NCBI GenBank assembly: GCA_021234535.1
Contig: CM037837.1
Coordinates: forward strand, 3,202,218-3,266,217
Length of the DNA stretch: 64,000 nt
Direction of reading: 5' to 3'
Origin: Stichopus chloronotus
Taxonomy: Eukaryota > Echinodermata > Holothuroidea > Aspidochirotida > Stichopodidae
Below, in pieces: positions 48,668-59,840 of this stretch. Under the pieces are notes generated by a model. That model saw only the letters and a program-made list of their open reading frames with translations. It was not told the DNA's origin and searched no databases. The position numbers and the translations under genes are program-made. Position 1 is the first letter of the stretch, and the number at the start of each line of letters is the position of its first letter.

Positions 48668-49629
48668 TTCGGGGAGTACAATATTCATGTAAAAATAGTA
48701 TCAAAGGTTGCTAACTCTTTTAACGCTAGTGCCCACTTGCCAGTTATATTTTGGAGACGAATGTCAGATTCATCCCGATTAGTGGTGTCATGATACCAGA
48801 TAAAATAGCTTTTTTCTGTTTGAGGAAAAAGAGATTGGAGCAAAACAACGCTCCAGAAATCATAAAACAACCCACCGTGCAGACAAGAAAACTCATCAGC
48901 TAGGATGTCGACGATCCCAGTTGGTCACGTGCACGGGAAGATAAATACTTACATTATTAATTAATGCAATCATAATTTTCAAAAATCACCTAGTGTAGGG
49001 ACTACAATTCTGAACTACGGCTACAGTATTATTATATTAATACATAGTTTATACGGAACCAACTTTTTAGAGTTAAACAGCGCCTCCTATCATCATATCA
49101 GACGTACTATAATCGTCGCCATATAATAAGGGTACCTAACTTTTGCACTGTACAGACTAAGGGAGTTCTCGATATCATTTTAAGATAATTATTTTCCTTT
49201 TCATGTATCAATATGTCAATTTAACTATCATAAAATTCAATCAAAAAAAAAAGTGAAAAGTGCACATTTACAGTTTCAACTTAAATGTCAGTTGACGAAG
49301 AAGTTTTTATGTGTGTTGCTTCTCATTACTTAGGCTATGTTTTGCTCTCGGTCATCGACACGAGAAGAGGCGTAGCTTTTCTCCACACGGTTGTAGTAAA
49401 AACAGAGACAGGAAGACACCCTTACTGAACCTGACAAAATATACTCCTTTAAGCCTATATTGTTAAAGGAGGATTGTTAGTATCAATTAATTATACTCTA
49501 AATTTAAAGTATTTGAACGACAAATGAGTTATTATGTGTGAAGCTCAACCTTCGTTTGTTTGCATTCGTTCACTACGAACGTATCCGCCTTGTATGTGAT
49601 CTGAGCTCTTCTTGAAATAATGATTGGTT

Positions 49630-49821
49630 ATCGCTTCTCGGCCTTTTGGCTAAGATCATGTGTAGTATCTGTTCTTTTCAGCTTAATATCTGAAACGCGA
49701 CTCATTGAGTCGCTTGTATATTAAACTGATTTTTGAGCTTGGGCTATGGAATAGGAGCTTGCTCCGTCCTAGCCACGGGTTGGCCCGGTCTTGCACTACC
49801 TCCGGGATTCGGCCCACTCCC
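49630..49821 (+). ncRNA. RNU2: U2 spliceosomal snRNA, copy 4
   Basis: Same gene sequence as copy 1. It heads the first short unit (997 bp), whose spacer lacks the 163-bp block and one TTA. Confidence 0.95.
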
Positions 49822-50626
49822 TTCGGGGAGTACAATATTCATGTAAAAATAGTATCAAAGGTTGCTAACTCTTTTAACGCTAGTGCCCACTTGCCAGTTA
49901 TATTTTGGAGACGAATGTCAGATTCATCCCGATTAGTGGTGTCATGATACCAGATAAAATAGCTTTTTTCTGTTTGAGGAAAAAGAGATTGGAGCAAAAC
50001 AACGCTCCAGAAATCATAAAACAACCCACCGTGCAGACAAGAAAGCTCATCAGCTAGGATGTCGACGATCCCAGTTGGTCACGTGCACGGGAAGATAAAT
50101 ACTTACATTATTAATTAATGCAATCATAATTTTCAAAAATCACCTAGTGTAGGGACTACAATTCTGAACTACGGCTACAGTATTATATTAATACATAGTT
50201 TATACGGAACCAACTTTTTAGAGTTAAACAGCGCCTCCTATCATCATATCAGACGTACTATAATCGTCGCCATATAATAAAGGTACCTAACTTTTGCACT
50301 GTACAGACTAAGGGAGTTCTCGATATCATGTTAAGATAATTATTTTCCTTTTCATGTATCAATATGTCAATTTAACTATCATAAAATTCAATCAAAAAAA
50401 AAAGTGAAAAGTGCACACCTGACAAAATATACTCCTTTAAGCCTATATTGTTAAAGGAGGATTGTTAGTATCAATTAATTATACTCTAAATTACTTAAAT
50501 TTGAAGTATTTGAACGACAAATGAGTTATTATGTGTGAAGCTCAACCTTCGTTTGTTTGCATTCGTTCACTACGAACGTATCCGCCTTGTATGTGATCTG
50601 AGCTCTTCTTGAAATAATGATTGGTT

Positions 50627-50818
50627 ATCGCTTCTCGGCCTTTTGGCTAAGATCATGTGTAGTATCTGTTCTTTTCAGCTTAATATCTGAAACGCGACTC
50701 ATTGAGTCGCTTGTATATTAAACTGATTTTTGAGCTTGGGCTATGGAATAGGAGCTTGCTCCGTCCTAGCCACGGGTTGGCCCGGTCTTGCACTACCTCC
50801 GGGATTCGGCCCACTCCC
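50627..50818 (+). ncRNA. RNU2: U2 spliceosomal snRNA, copy 5
   Basis: Same gene sequence as copy 1. It heads the second short unit (1000 bp). Confidence 0.95.
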
Positions 50819-51626
50819 TTCGGGGAGTACAATATTCATGTAAAAATAGTATCAAAGGTTGCTAACTCTTTTAACGCTAGTGCCCACTTGCCAGTTATAT
50901 TTTGGAGACGAATGTCAGATTCATCCCGATTAGTGGTGTCATGATACCAGATAAAATAGCTTTTTTCTGTTTGAGGAAAAAGAGATTGGAGCAAAACAAC
51001 GCTCCAGAAATCATAAAACAACCCACCGTGCAGACAAGAAAACTCATCAGCTAGGATGTCGACGATCCCAGTTGGTCACGTGCACGGGAAGATAAATACT
51101 TACATTATTAATTAATGCAATCATAATTTTCAAAAATCACCTAGTGTAGGGACTACAATTCTGAACTACGGCTACAGTATTATTATATTAATACATAGTT
51201 TATACGGAACCAACTTTTTAGAGTTAAACAGCGCCTCCTATCATCATATCAGACGTACTATAATCGTCGCCATATAATAAAGGTACCTAACTTTTGCACT
51301 GTACAGACTAAGGGAGTTCTCGATATCATGTTAAGATAATTATTTTCCTTTTCATGTATCAATATGTCAATTTAACTATCATAAAATTCAATCAAAAAAA
51401 AAAGTGAAAAGTGCACACCTGACAAAATATACTCCTTTAAGCCTATATTGTTAAAGGAGGATTGTTAGTATCAATTAATTATACTCTAAATTACTTAAAT
51501 TTGAAGTATTTGAACGACAAATGAGTTATTATGTGTGAAGCTCAACCTTCGTTTGTTTGCATTCGTTCACTACGAACGTATCCGCCTTGTATGTGATCTG
51601 AGCTCTTCTTGAAATAATGATTGGTT

Positions 51627-51818
51627 ATCGCTTCTCGGCCTTTTGGCTAAGATCATGTGTAGTATCTGTTCTTTTCAGCTTAATATCTGAAACGCGACTC
51701 ATTGAGTCGCTTGTATATTAAACTGATTTTTGAGCTTGGGCTATGGAATAGGAGCTTGCTCCGTCCTAGCCACGGGTTGGCCCGGTCTTGCACTACCTCC
51801 GGGATTCGGCCCACTCCC
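51627..51818 (+). ncRNA. RNU2: U2 spliceosomal snRNA, copy 6
   Basis: Same gene sequence as copy 1. The spacer that follows is the long type again. Confidence 0.95.
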
Positions 51819-52780
51819 TTCGGGGAGTACAATATTCATGTAAAAATAGTATCAAAGGTTGCTAACTCTTTTAACGCTAGTGCCCACTTGCCAGTTATAT
51901 TTTGGAGACGAATGTCAGATTCATCCCGATTAGTGGTGTCATGATACCAGATAAAATAGCTTTTTTCTGTTTGAGGAAAAAGAGATTGGAGCAAAACAAC
52001 GCTCCAGAAATCATAAAACAACCCACCGTGCAGACAAGAAAACTCATCAGCTAGGATGTCGACGATCCCAGTTGGTCACGTGCACGGGAAGATAAATACT
52101 TACATTATTAATTAATGCAATCATAATTTTCAAAAATCACCTAGTGTAGGGACTACAATTCTGAACTACGGCTACAGTATTATTATATTAATACATAGTT
52201 TATACGGAACCAACTTTTTAGAGTTAAACAGCGCCTCCTATCATCATATCAGACGTACTATAATCGTCGCCATATAATAAGGGTACCTAACTTTTGCACT
52301 GTACAGACTAAGGGAGTTCTCGATATCATTTTAAGATAATTATTTTCCTTTTCATGTATCAATATGTCAATTTAACTATCATAAAATTCAATCAAAAAAA
52401 AAAGTGAAAAGTGCACATTTACAGTTTCAACTTAAATGTCAGTTGACGAAGAAGTTTTTATGTGTGTTGCTTCTCATTACTTAGGCTATGTTTTGCTCTC
52501 GGTCATCGACACGAGAAGAGGCGTAGCTTTTCTCCACACGGTTGTAGTAAAAACAGAGACAGGAAGACACCCTTACTGAACCTGACAAAATATACTCCTT
52601 TAAGCCTATATTGTTAAAGGAGGATTGTTAGTATCAATTAATTATACTCTAAATTTAAAGTATTTGAACGACAAATGAGTTATTATGTGTGAAGCTCAAC
52701 CTTCGTTTGTTTGCATTCGTTCACTACGAACGTATCCGCCTTGTATGTGATCTGAGCTCTTCTTGAAATAATGATTGGTT

Positions 52781-52972
52781 ATCGCTTCTCGGCCTTTTGG
52801 CTAAGATCATGTGTAGTATCTGTTCTTTTCAGCTTAATATCTGAAACGCGACTCATTGAGTCGCTTGTATATTAAACTGATTTTTGAGCTTGGGCTATGG
52901 AATAGGAGCTTGCTCCGTCCTAGCCACGGGTTGGCCCGGTCTTGCACTACCTCCGGGATTCGGCCCACTCCC
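52781..52972 (+). ncRNA. RNU2: U2 spliceosomal snRNA, copy 7
   Basis: Same gene sequence as copy 1, followed by a long-type spacer. Confidence 0.95.
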
Positions 52973-53934
52973 TTCGGGGAGTACAATATTCATGTAAAAA
53001 TAGTATCAAAGGTTGCTAACTCTTTTAACGCTAGTGCCCACTTGCCAGTTATATTTTGGAGACGAATGTCAGATTCATCCCGATTAGTGGTGTCATGATA
53101 CCAGATAAAATAGCTTTTTTCTGTTTGAGGAAAAAGAGATTGGAGCAAAACAACGCTCCAGAAATCATAAAACAACCCACCGTGCAGACAAGAAAACTCA
53201 TCAGCTAGGATGTCGACGATCCCAGTTGGTCACGTGCACGGGAAGATAAATACTTACATTATTAATTAATGCAATCATAATTTTCAAAAATCACCTAGTG
53301 TAGGGACTACAATTCTGAACTACGGCTACAGTATTATTATATTAATACATAGTTTATACGGAACCAACTTTTTAGAGTTAAACAGCGCCTCCTATCATCA
53401 TATCAGACGTACTATAATCGTCGCCATATAATAAGGGTACCTAACTTTTGCACTGTACAGACTAAGGGAGTTCTCGATATCATTTTAAGATAATTATTTT
53501 CCTTTTCATGTATCAATATGTCAATTTAACTATCATAAAATTCAATCAAAAAAAAAAGTGAAAAGTGCACATTTACAGTTTCAACTTAAATGTCAGTTGA
53601 CGAAGAAGTTTTTATGTGTGTTGCTTCTCATTACTTAGGCTATGTTTTGCTCTCGGTCATCGACACGAGAAGAGGCGTAGCTTTTCTCCACACGGTTGTA
53701 GTAAAAACAGAGACAGGAAGACACCCTTACTGAACCTGACAAAATATACTCCTTTAAGCCTATATTGTTAAAGGAGGATTGTTAGTATCAATTAATTATA
53801 CTCTAAATTTAAAGTATTTGAACAACAAATGAGTTATTATGTGTGAAGCTCAACCTTCGTTTGTTTGCATTCGTTCACTACGAACGTATCCGCCTTGTAT
53901 GTGATCTGAGCTCTTCTTGAAATAATGATTGGTT

Positions 53935-54126
53935 ATCGCTTCTCGGCCTTTTGGCTAAGATCATGTGTAGTATCTGTTCTTTTCAGCTTAATATCTGAAA
54001 CGCGACTCATTGAGTCGCTTGTATATTAAACTGATTTTTGAGCTTGGGCTATGGAATAGGAGCTTGCTCCGTCCTAGCCACGGGTTGGCCCGGTCTTGCA
54101 CTACCTCCGGGATTCGGCCCACTCCC
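53935..54126 (+). ncRNA. RNU2: U2 spliceosomal snRNA, copy 8 (last)
   Basis: Same gene sequence as copy 1. The following spacer is short-type with extra substitutions (for example CCCAGTGGATGG for CCTAGTGTAGGG), as expected at an array edge that is less homogenised. Confidence 0.95.
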
Positions 54127-54825
54127 TTCGGGGAGTACAATATTCATGTAAAAATAGTATCAAAGGTTGCTAACTCTTTTAACGCTAGTGCCCACTTGCC
54201 AGTTATATTTTGGAGACGAATGTCAGATTCATCCCGATTAGTGGTGTCATGATACCAGATAAAATAGCTTTTTTCTGTTTGAGGAAAAAGAGATTGGAGC
54301 AAAACAACGCTCCAGAAATCATAAAACAACCCACCGTGCAGACAAGAAAACTCATCAGCTAGGATGTCGACGATCCCAGTTGGTCACGTGCACGGGAAGA
54401 TAAATACTTACATTATTAATTAATGCAATCATAATTTTCAAAAATCACCCAGTGGATGGACTACAATTCTGAACTACGGCTACAGTATTATATTAAGACA
54501 TAATTTATACGGAACCAACTTTTTAGAGTTAAACAGCGCCTCCTATCATCATATCAGACGTACTATAATCGTCGCCATATAATAAAGGTACCTAACTTTT
54601 GCACTGTACAGACTAAGGGAGTTCTCGATATCATGTTAAGATAATTATTTTCCTTTTCATGTATCAATATGTCAATTTAACTATCATAAAATTCAATCAA
54701 AAAAAAAAGTGAAAAGTGCACACCTGACAAAATATACTCCTTTAAGCCTATATTGTTAAAGGAGGATTGTTAGTATCAATTAATTATACTCTAAATTACT
54801 TAAATTTGAAGTATTTGAACGACAA

Positions 54826-54920
54826 ATGAGTTATTATGTGTGAAGCTCAACCTTCGTTTGTTTGCATTCGTTCACTACGAACGTATCCGCCTTGTATGTG
54901 ATCTGAACTCCTCCTGAAAC
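54826..54920 (+). pseudogene. Orphan U2 promoter at the right array edge
   Basis: The promoter block, including CGTTCACTACGAACG (54869-54883), is intact, but homology ends about 12 bp before the expected start of a ninth U2 gene. Non-array DNA (AAATTGTAAGTAG) follows. Confidence 0.8.
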
Positions 54921-55071
54921 AAATTGTAAGTAGAAGAATTGAACTTGCATTGAAGTACATCGAAATCCACTGGGACTATGGGGATGTACGTTGCATCTCT
55001 GACTCCACATCAGCCCTGTAACATGCACGGCATAGGCTGCCAGCTAACAGTGAGATCGATACACTGCTATA

Positions 55072-55108
55072 CCAGGGAGGTGCTATTTGTCAAATAGGAA
55101 CTCCCTGG
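55072..55108. mobile_element. 37-bp palindrome, second copy
   Basis: Same length and arms as the copy at 9154-9190, with two arm mismatches (GGTGCTATTTG / CAAATAGGAAC). TA is on both sides, but no 5-bp duplication was seen. It lies 150 bp beyond the U2 array. Confidence 0.6.
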
Positions 55109-55947
55109 TAACACAAGGTGGTCTGACCTAGATGGTGCAATGGCACGCATGTACAGCCACGTATACATGGCTCCACAACTCGCACGAAATACCACTACCA
55201 TGGAAAAAAAAACTCACACATGCCAAGTAATGCCTGCATTTAAATTAACCTACAAACTCGTTTCAAACTGTAGCGGAAGTAATGCTAAGCCTAACATACT
55301 CCGCCAGCAACGATTCTGATAGGATAAAGTTAGGACTATTTCTTCAAGTAGTGAAGGGAACAGAGGGAAGACCACGAAAACACTTGTCATGATGTGGTGG
55401 TACGGTAGACATACGCGATATTTACAACAGTATGTACGACTTCTAAGCTAATTGTGCTGATTGTCAGTACCGGTTTGAAGCTAGCATGGACAGAGTGATT
55501 CTAGGCAGGTGGAAACGACTTGAAACAATTCAATTCAATACCCTATTTTCCCTTAGTGAGAGTCGGTAAAATGTCTAAAGGTACTCGGTGTTACACATCA
55601 TGATAAAATTCAAAGGGTCTTGCAAGCAGGCTAAAATGGCGATTAGCACTTAATGAAGCAACAGAAATGTCTGCGTCTCTGTTCACATTCACAGTGAATC
55701 TGCATTTCACGTGTGTGCGCAAGAACGTATAACGGAACTATTTGTAGGGAGCAACGCAGATGAAAATGATAAAAAAGAAAACACAACGGGTTGAGTAAAT
55801 CCAAGAATCGAAGCTATGGGCTTCGATTAATTAGTGGCTCGAACTCCTCTACAAAGGGTCACACAGCTTTATTCCGTATAATAGGGATTACGTGGATCAC
55901 GGACATTGTACCGTGAAAAATTCCAGGGGTTTCTGTCCAGGTTTAAA

Positions 55948-56199
55948 AGGCTGTATTGCATCACCCTAAACTATATTTTTATCTCCCGGAAAGCAAAATT
56001 CTCAACTGGCTCTAAGTTACAGTACTCCGCTTAGACTGACAGCAAATTCGAAAGATGCAGAGCAGCTCGTATTACACAGCGTACACAGGGATCCATTGTT
56101 TTGATTACAAATGTGGAGGAATTTAAGACAAGCTGAGGGAGGGACTAGAGGTAGGTGGTTGGGAGAATTGACACTGTCTTGGGTGATGAGTTTTTGTCT
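55948..56199 (-). mobile_element. TTAA-flanked inverted-repeat element, inverted copy
   Basis: The terminus AGGCTGTATTGCATCACCC and the body are the reverse complement of the 32367 and 42066 copies. TTAA is at 55943-55946 and 56200-56203. The far terminus is partly eroded (GGGTGATGAGTTTTTGTCT). Confidence 0.75.
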
Positions 56200-57414
56200 T
56201 TAAGTACCAAAATTTTCAAGCCTCCTTCAGCATCGGCTTCACGCTAGAAGCCCAGTTTGAGGTCAACTTTGAGTCGGTTGTGAACCCTTTTTAGTGTGCA
56301 TTACAGTTTTGGCTTTTCTCCACGCGGTTATCATAGAAAAAAAAATTCCTGAAATTTGACAAAAGATACCGAACTTACATGTAAATAAACTTCTACTTAT
56401 ATATTAGTTGTAGATGTTTTCATCCATGAAGGAGCTGGAAGACAGCTACCGGCTCTGAACTATTTAATTTTACTAACATCCGGGGAACTGAGCGCTCTTG
56501 TTTTTTCTTAGGTGTCAAACCGAGTGAGATTGTGTAACGTTTTACTTTGTGCTGACTTTCCCTTTAGGGTTGATGCAGACAGAGAAGCGAGCGGAGATGA
56601 GATGCAATGTGATCGGTCTTAGCCTTCTGTAGGCCTTTTCACGTTTAATACTGTTGATTGGTTGAGGCCTCACCAGTGCAGTTTATGAGCGGACGTAGGC
56701 GTACGTGCTGCCTTGGATTTTGTTCGGGGGTATTTAATTTAGAGACATTTGTAAAATAAGTCAGTCGGTTGGTCGGGCCGAAGTTGCGAGAGTTTGAAGT
56801 CCTTCCGGGTGCGAAATGCGGTTGCAAGAACCCATAGGCTCAATTACCCAGAAAAGGTTTAAGAATGAATATTTCCTCTAGATGGTTGAAAAAATTGATT
56901 CATCACATAAAAAGCAAGAATTCTTGAAGATATTTTCAATTCAAATCTAGCATCAAATGTAGCATCAATTTGCATCGAGCCCACCCTACGTTAGCGAAAA
57001 AAATTCCCTTTGACCCCTTCCAAAGGACGGCGGGCGATCAGCCATCCCCGACTACTCGTACTAACGTGGCCTCCCCCTTCTGCCCCCCCCCCTTTTTTTT
57101 TTTTTGCCACCGGTACTGACATTGCTTTTAACATTACGTATAGGAACACTATAGCTACTTCTGCCTGTGTTGCTTCTAGATAGTACGCTAGACTTTTGCT
57201 GAATGTCATCTGAGATGCCCGAGATGTTTGCTTTTTTTCAATCATTCATGTTGAAAAGATTCCCAACTGCCTCTTTAGGCCTTCAACAAACATGAGAATT
57301 TCACCACGTTTCGGTTTTTACCGGCCCGCGCCGCAATTAACAGCTCTTTACCCATCAGACATGTTTCTGTCATACTGATGTTGAGCACGAATTTTGAAAA
57401 TTTGTCCTAATTCC

Positions 57415-57597
57415 CTTGTTCGTGGTCATTGTAAGAAGCTGGTGAAATGCCTCTCTAGGCTTGATGTGAGAAAGTTTAGCTTCTCACATAGAGTTGCCAA
57501 TGAGTGGAATAGCCTGCCTGATTGGGTTGTCAATTCCACTAAATAGCTTCAAAGGTAACATTGATAAGTTTTATTGTGACTGTGGCAGAATCTAATT
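57415..57597 (+). pseudogene. C-terminal fragment of a non-LTR retrotransposon ORF, frameshifted
   Basis: One frame reads RGHCKKLVKCLSRLDVRK then SFSHRVANEWNSLPDWVV. After a one-base shift, another reads NSFKGNIDKFYCDCGRI and stops. The R-x-FS-x-RV-x-x-WNSLP ... NSFK-x-x-D-K-F pattern is the usual C-terminal tail of CR1/Jockey/RTE-type reverse-transcriptase proteins. The frameshift and loss of everything upstream make it a dead remnant. Confidence 0.7.
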
Positions 57598-57628
57598 ATG
57601 CTGGGATGTATTGGATGTTAGATTGATC

Positions 57629-58844
57629 AAAGTTTTTTGATTCCTTGCCGAAGGCTCAAGGAATCTATGCGATGGTGATGTCGTGTGTGTGCGGGTGTGT
57701 GTGTGTGTGTATGTAACACTTCTTGTAAACACGATATCTCAAGAAGGGTAACCATGACTGATCTCATACTGAGTGTGTGGCTTGGCCATGTTGAGTAGAT
57801 GATCCCTATCGTTTTTGGTGGAGGTCAAAGGTCATTTGAGGTTACCAGAGGTCAAACTGTGAAAACCTTGTAAACACGACATCTCAAGAACGTTAACTGT
57901 GACTGATGTCATACTTTGTGTGTGGGTTGGTCGTATTGAGTAGACGATCCCTATCGTTTTTGGTGGAGGTCAAAGTTCATTTGGGGTCAACAGGGGTCAA
58001 ACTGTGAAAACCTTGTAAACACGATATCTCAAGATGGGAATCTTGGGCGGATCTCATTTTTAGTATGTAGGTGCACCACATTTAGTGGAAGAAGCATATT
58101 GCTTTTGGTGGAGGTCAAACATCATTTGAGGTCACCAGAGGTCAAAATGTGAAAACCTTGTAAACTTGATATCTCAAGTACTGTAATTGTGACTGATGTC
58201 ATACTTGGTGTGTAAGTTGTTCAATTAAGTAGATGATGATCCCTATTGTTTTTGGTGAAGGTAGAAGGTCATTTGAGGTCACCAGAGGTCAAAATGTGAG
58301 AACCTTGTTAACACAATATCTCAAGAACGGTAACTGTGACTGGTGTCATACTTAGTGTGTGGGTTGGTCATATTGAGTAGATGATCCCTATTGTTGGTGG
58401 AGGTCAAAGGTCATTTGAGGTCACCGGAGGTCAAAATGTGAAAACTTTGTAAACGCAATATCTCCAGAGGGGTAATTGTGATTGATGTCATACGTGGTGT
58501 GTGGGTTGGTCATATTTAGTAGATGACTCCTGATGTTTATTGTGAAGGTAAAATGTTGTTTGCGGTCACCAGAGGTGAAATCTTGCCAGCATAGTATCTC
58601 CAGAAGGGTAATGTTGACTGATGTCATAATTGATGTGTGGGTTCCCCATACTGGGTAGGTGATCCCTATTGCTTTTAGTGGACGTCACATGTCATTTGAG
58701 GTCACCAAAATAAAGGTTATTTGGGTGAAAGGCTTATTAATGTGGTGTTTCAAGAACAGTAACTGCAGTTGATCTCATACTTGTCATGTGGATAATTCAT
58801 ACTTGTTATAATATAACCATGTAGCAAGGAATCACAAAGTCTTT
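57629..58844. mobile_element. Inverted-repeat-bounded element with GT tract and ~145-bp tandem core
   Basis: AAAGTTTTTTGATTCCTTGC at 57629-57648 is inverted, with few mismatches, at 58824-58844. Just inside the left end, GATTCCTTG/CAAGGAATC forms a 9-bp hairpin (57639-57665). A GT microsatellite (57690-57712) follows, then about eight units of 137-149 bp marked by TATCTCAAGAA and GAGGTCAAAGGTCATTTGAGG. Terminal hairpin plus microsatellite plus tandem core is the layout of Helentron-associated (HINE/pearl-like) non-autonomous elements; that assignment is inference. Confidence 0.6.
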
Positions 58845-59424
58845 TGGCTTTCTGGGGTTTTTTTTTGGGGGGGGGGTCTGGACTTACAGGGCATCTTATG
58901 GGAATTTTGCACTCCTTTGCCCTTAAACTTGTTATGTTAAATGTTTCTGCTTCTATATGAAGTGATAAGGTTTTTAAACGGCTACGTCAGTCCGTGAAGC
59001 CTCATGTCCGTTGTAGTTGGTGCCACATTTACTTATGTTTTTCTCAGCTTTAAGAGAACAGACAAACTTCCTTTCTGAATCTATTATTATTCTCAGATGT
59101 TATAAAAAAAGGAAGAAGAAAGAGAGCTAAAGAACTGCATGTTGAAAACAGGGGATAATGAACTGCTCTTTCTTGAGGATTTGGTGGCCCTAAAAAGAGC
59201 CTTTGATTTTTATGACGATGTTCCACCTCTTCTTAATTCTCCTGTTCATCAAAGCATGAGTTCCAAGAACTCGTTAACTAGCTCCGAGAAGTTAAGGTGT
59301 CTCGGGAGCCAGTTCCAATTGAATCATCTACTCACAATGGGCTACCAACACACCAATTCTGAAATTCAAGCGCCTTTTCCTCCTAAGTTGAGATAATGTG
59401 TTTAAAAAGTTTTCAAACTTTGTA

Positions 59425-59840
59425 ATCTATTGACCTCAAATGACCTTTGACGGCAAGAGGTATCAACTGGAATTTTCTCCTGGGCCTCTTTTGGGTGTTC
59501 TCAAGGCCCTTTTGCACCAATTTGAACACTGAAAATTGCTGATCTGTTATGAGAGGCATCCAAAGAATGTACTTACAAAGATTCATCGATGTATTCAATA
59601 TGCCCTTTCAATGTGCAAAAAAAGCGCCCTCTTTGGGGAGTTATAAAGTGCCTTTTGCACCAATTTGAACTTAAGAATTTGCTGATCTGTTATCAGGGTA
59701 TGCGAAGGATGTACTTGAAAAATTTCATTGATCTACTCAATATGTGATTTCACCCATTCAGGGCGTTTTTAAGTGCCTTTTGCACCATTTGGTGCACATA
59801 GGGACATCAGATCTGCAATCAGTAGCATTAAATTGGCCAG
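59425..59840. repeat. Tandem repeat of about 125-145 bp, three diverged units
   Basis: CTTTTGCACCAATTTGAAC is near 59510, 59652 and, shortened, 59777. GCTGATCTGTTAT and ATTGATCTACTCAATATG-type strings recur between. The left end contains TGACCTCAAATGACCTTTGA, the reverse complement of the core phrase of the element at 57629-58844. Confidence 0.65.

Larger units (their letters stand above)
45775..54920 (+). repeat. Tandem U2 snRNA gene array (8 complete genes)
   Basis: Gene-to-gene distances are 1154, 1154, 1154, 997, 1000, 1154 and 1154 bp. Long units carry about 163 bp (46958-47121 in the first) that short units lack; short units have a 9-bp insertion (ACTTAAATT-type) elsewhere in the spacer. 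The eight gene sequences appear identical and the spacers nearly so, the mark of concerted evolution. Before the first gene (45775-46055) the spacer is recognisable but strongly diverged; after the last gene the unit stops within the next promoter. Tandem U2 units of about 1.1 kb are known from sea urchins. Confidence 0.92.
54921..57414. other. Intergenic DNA right of the U2 array
   Basis: It holds the second 37-bp palindrome (55072-55108), a TTAA inverted-repeat element (55948-56199) and a short stretch at about 56312-56370 (GCTTTTCTCCACGCGGTT ... TTGACAAAAGATAC) that resembles the long U2 spacer and may be an old array remnant. No gene was seen. Confidence 0.45.

Noticed and set aside
46243..54329. 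Repeated 80-codon plus-strand and 61-codon minus-strand ORFs in every U2 unit
   Set aside because: They run across the U2 RNA gene and its spacer; their perfect repetition reflects array homogenisation, not protein coding.
57720..58760. Possible CRISPR-like array because of regular repeats
   Set aside because: Units of ~145 bp repeat over their whole length with no unique spacers, in eukaryotic DNA; it is a tandem repeat.
59139..59396. 85-codon plus-strand ORF (MLKTGDNELLFLEDL...)
   Set aside because: The composition is protein-like, but there is no recognisable domain, no splice context and the surroundings are repeats. It could be an old transposon scrap.
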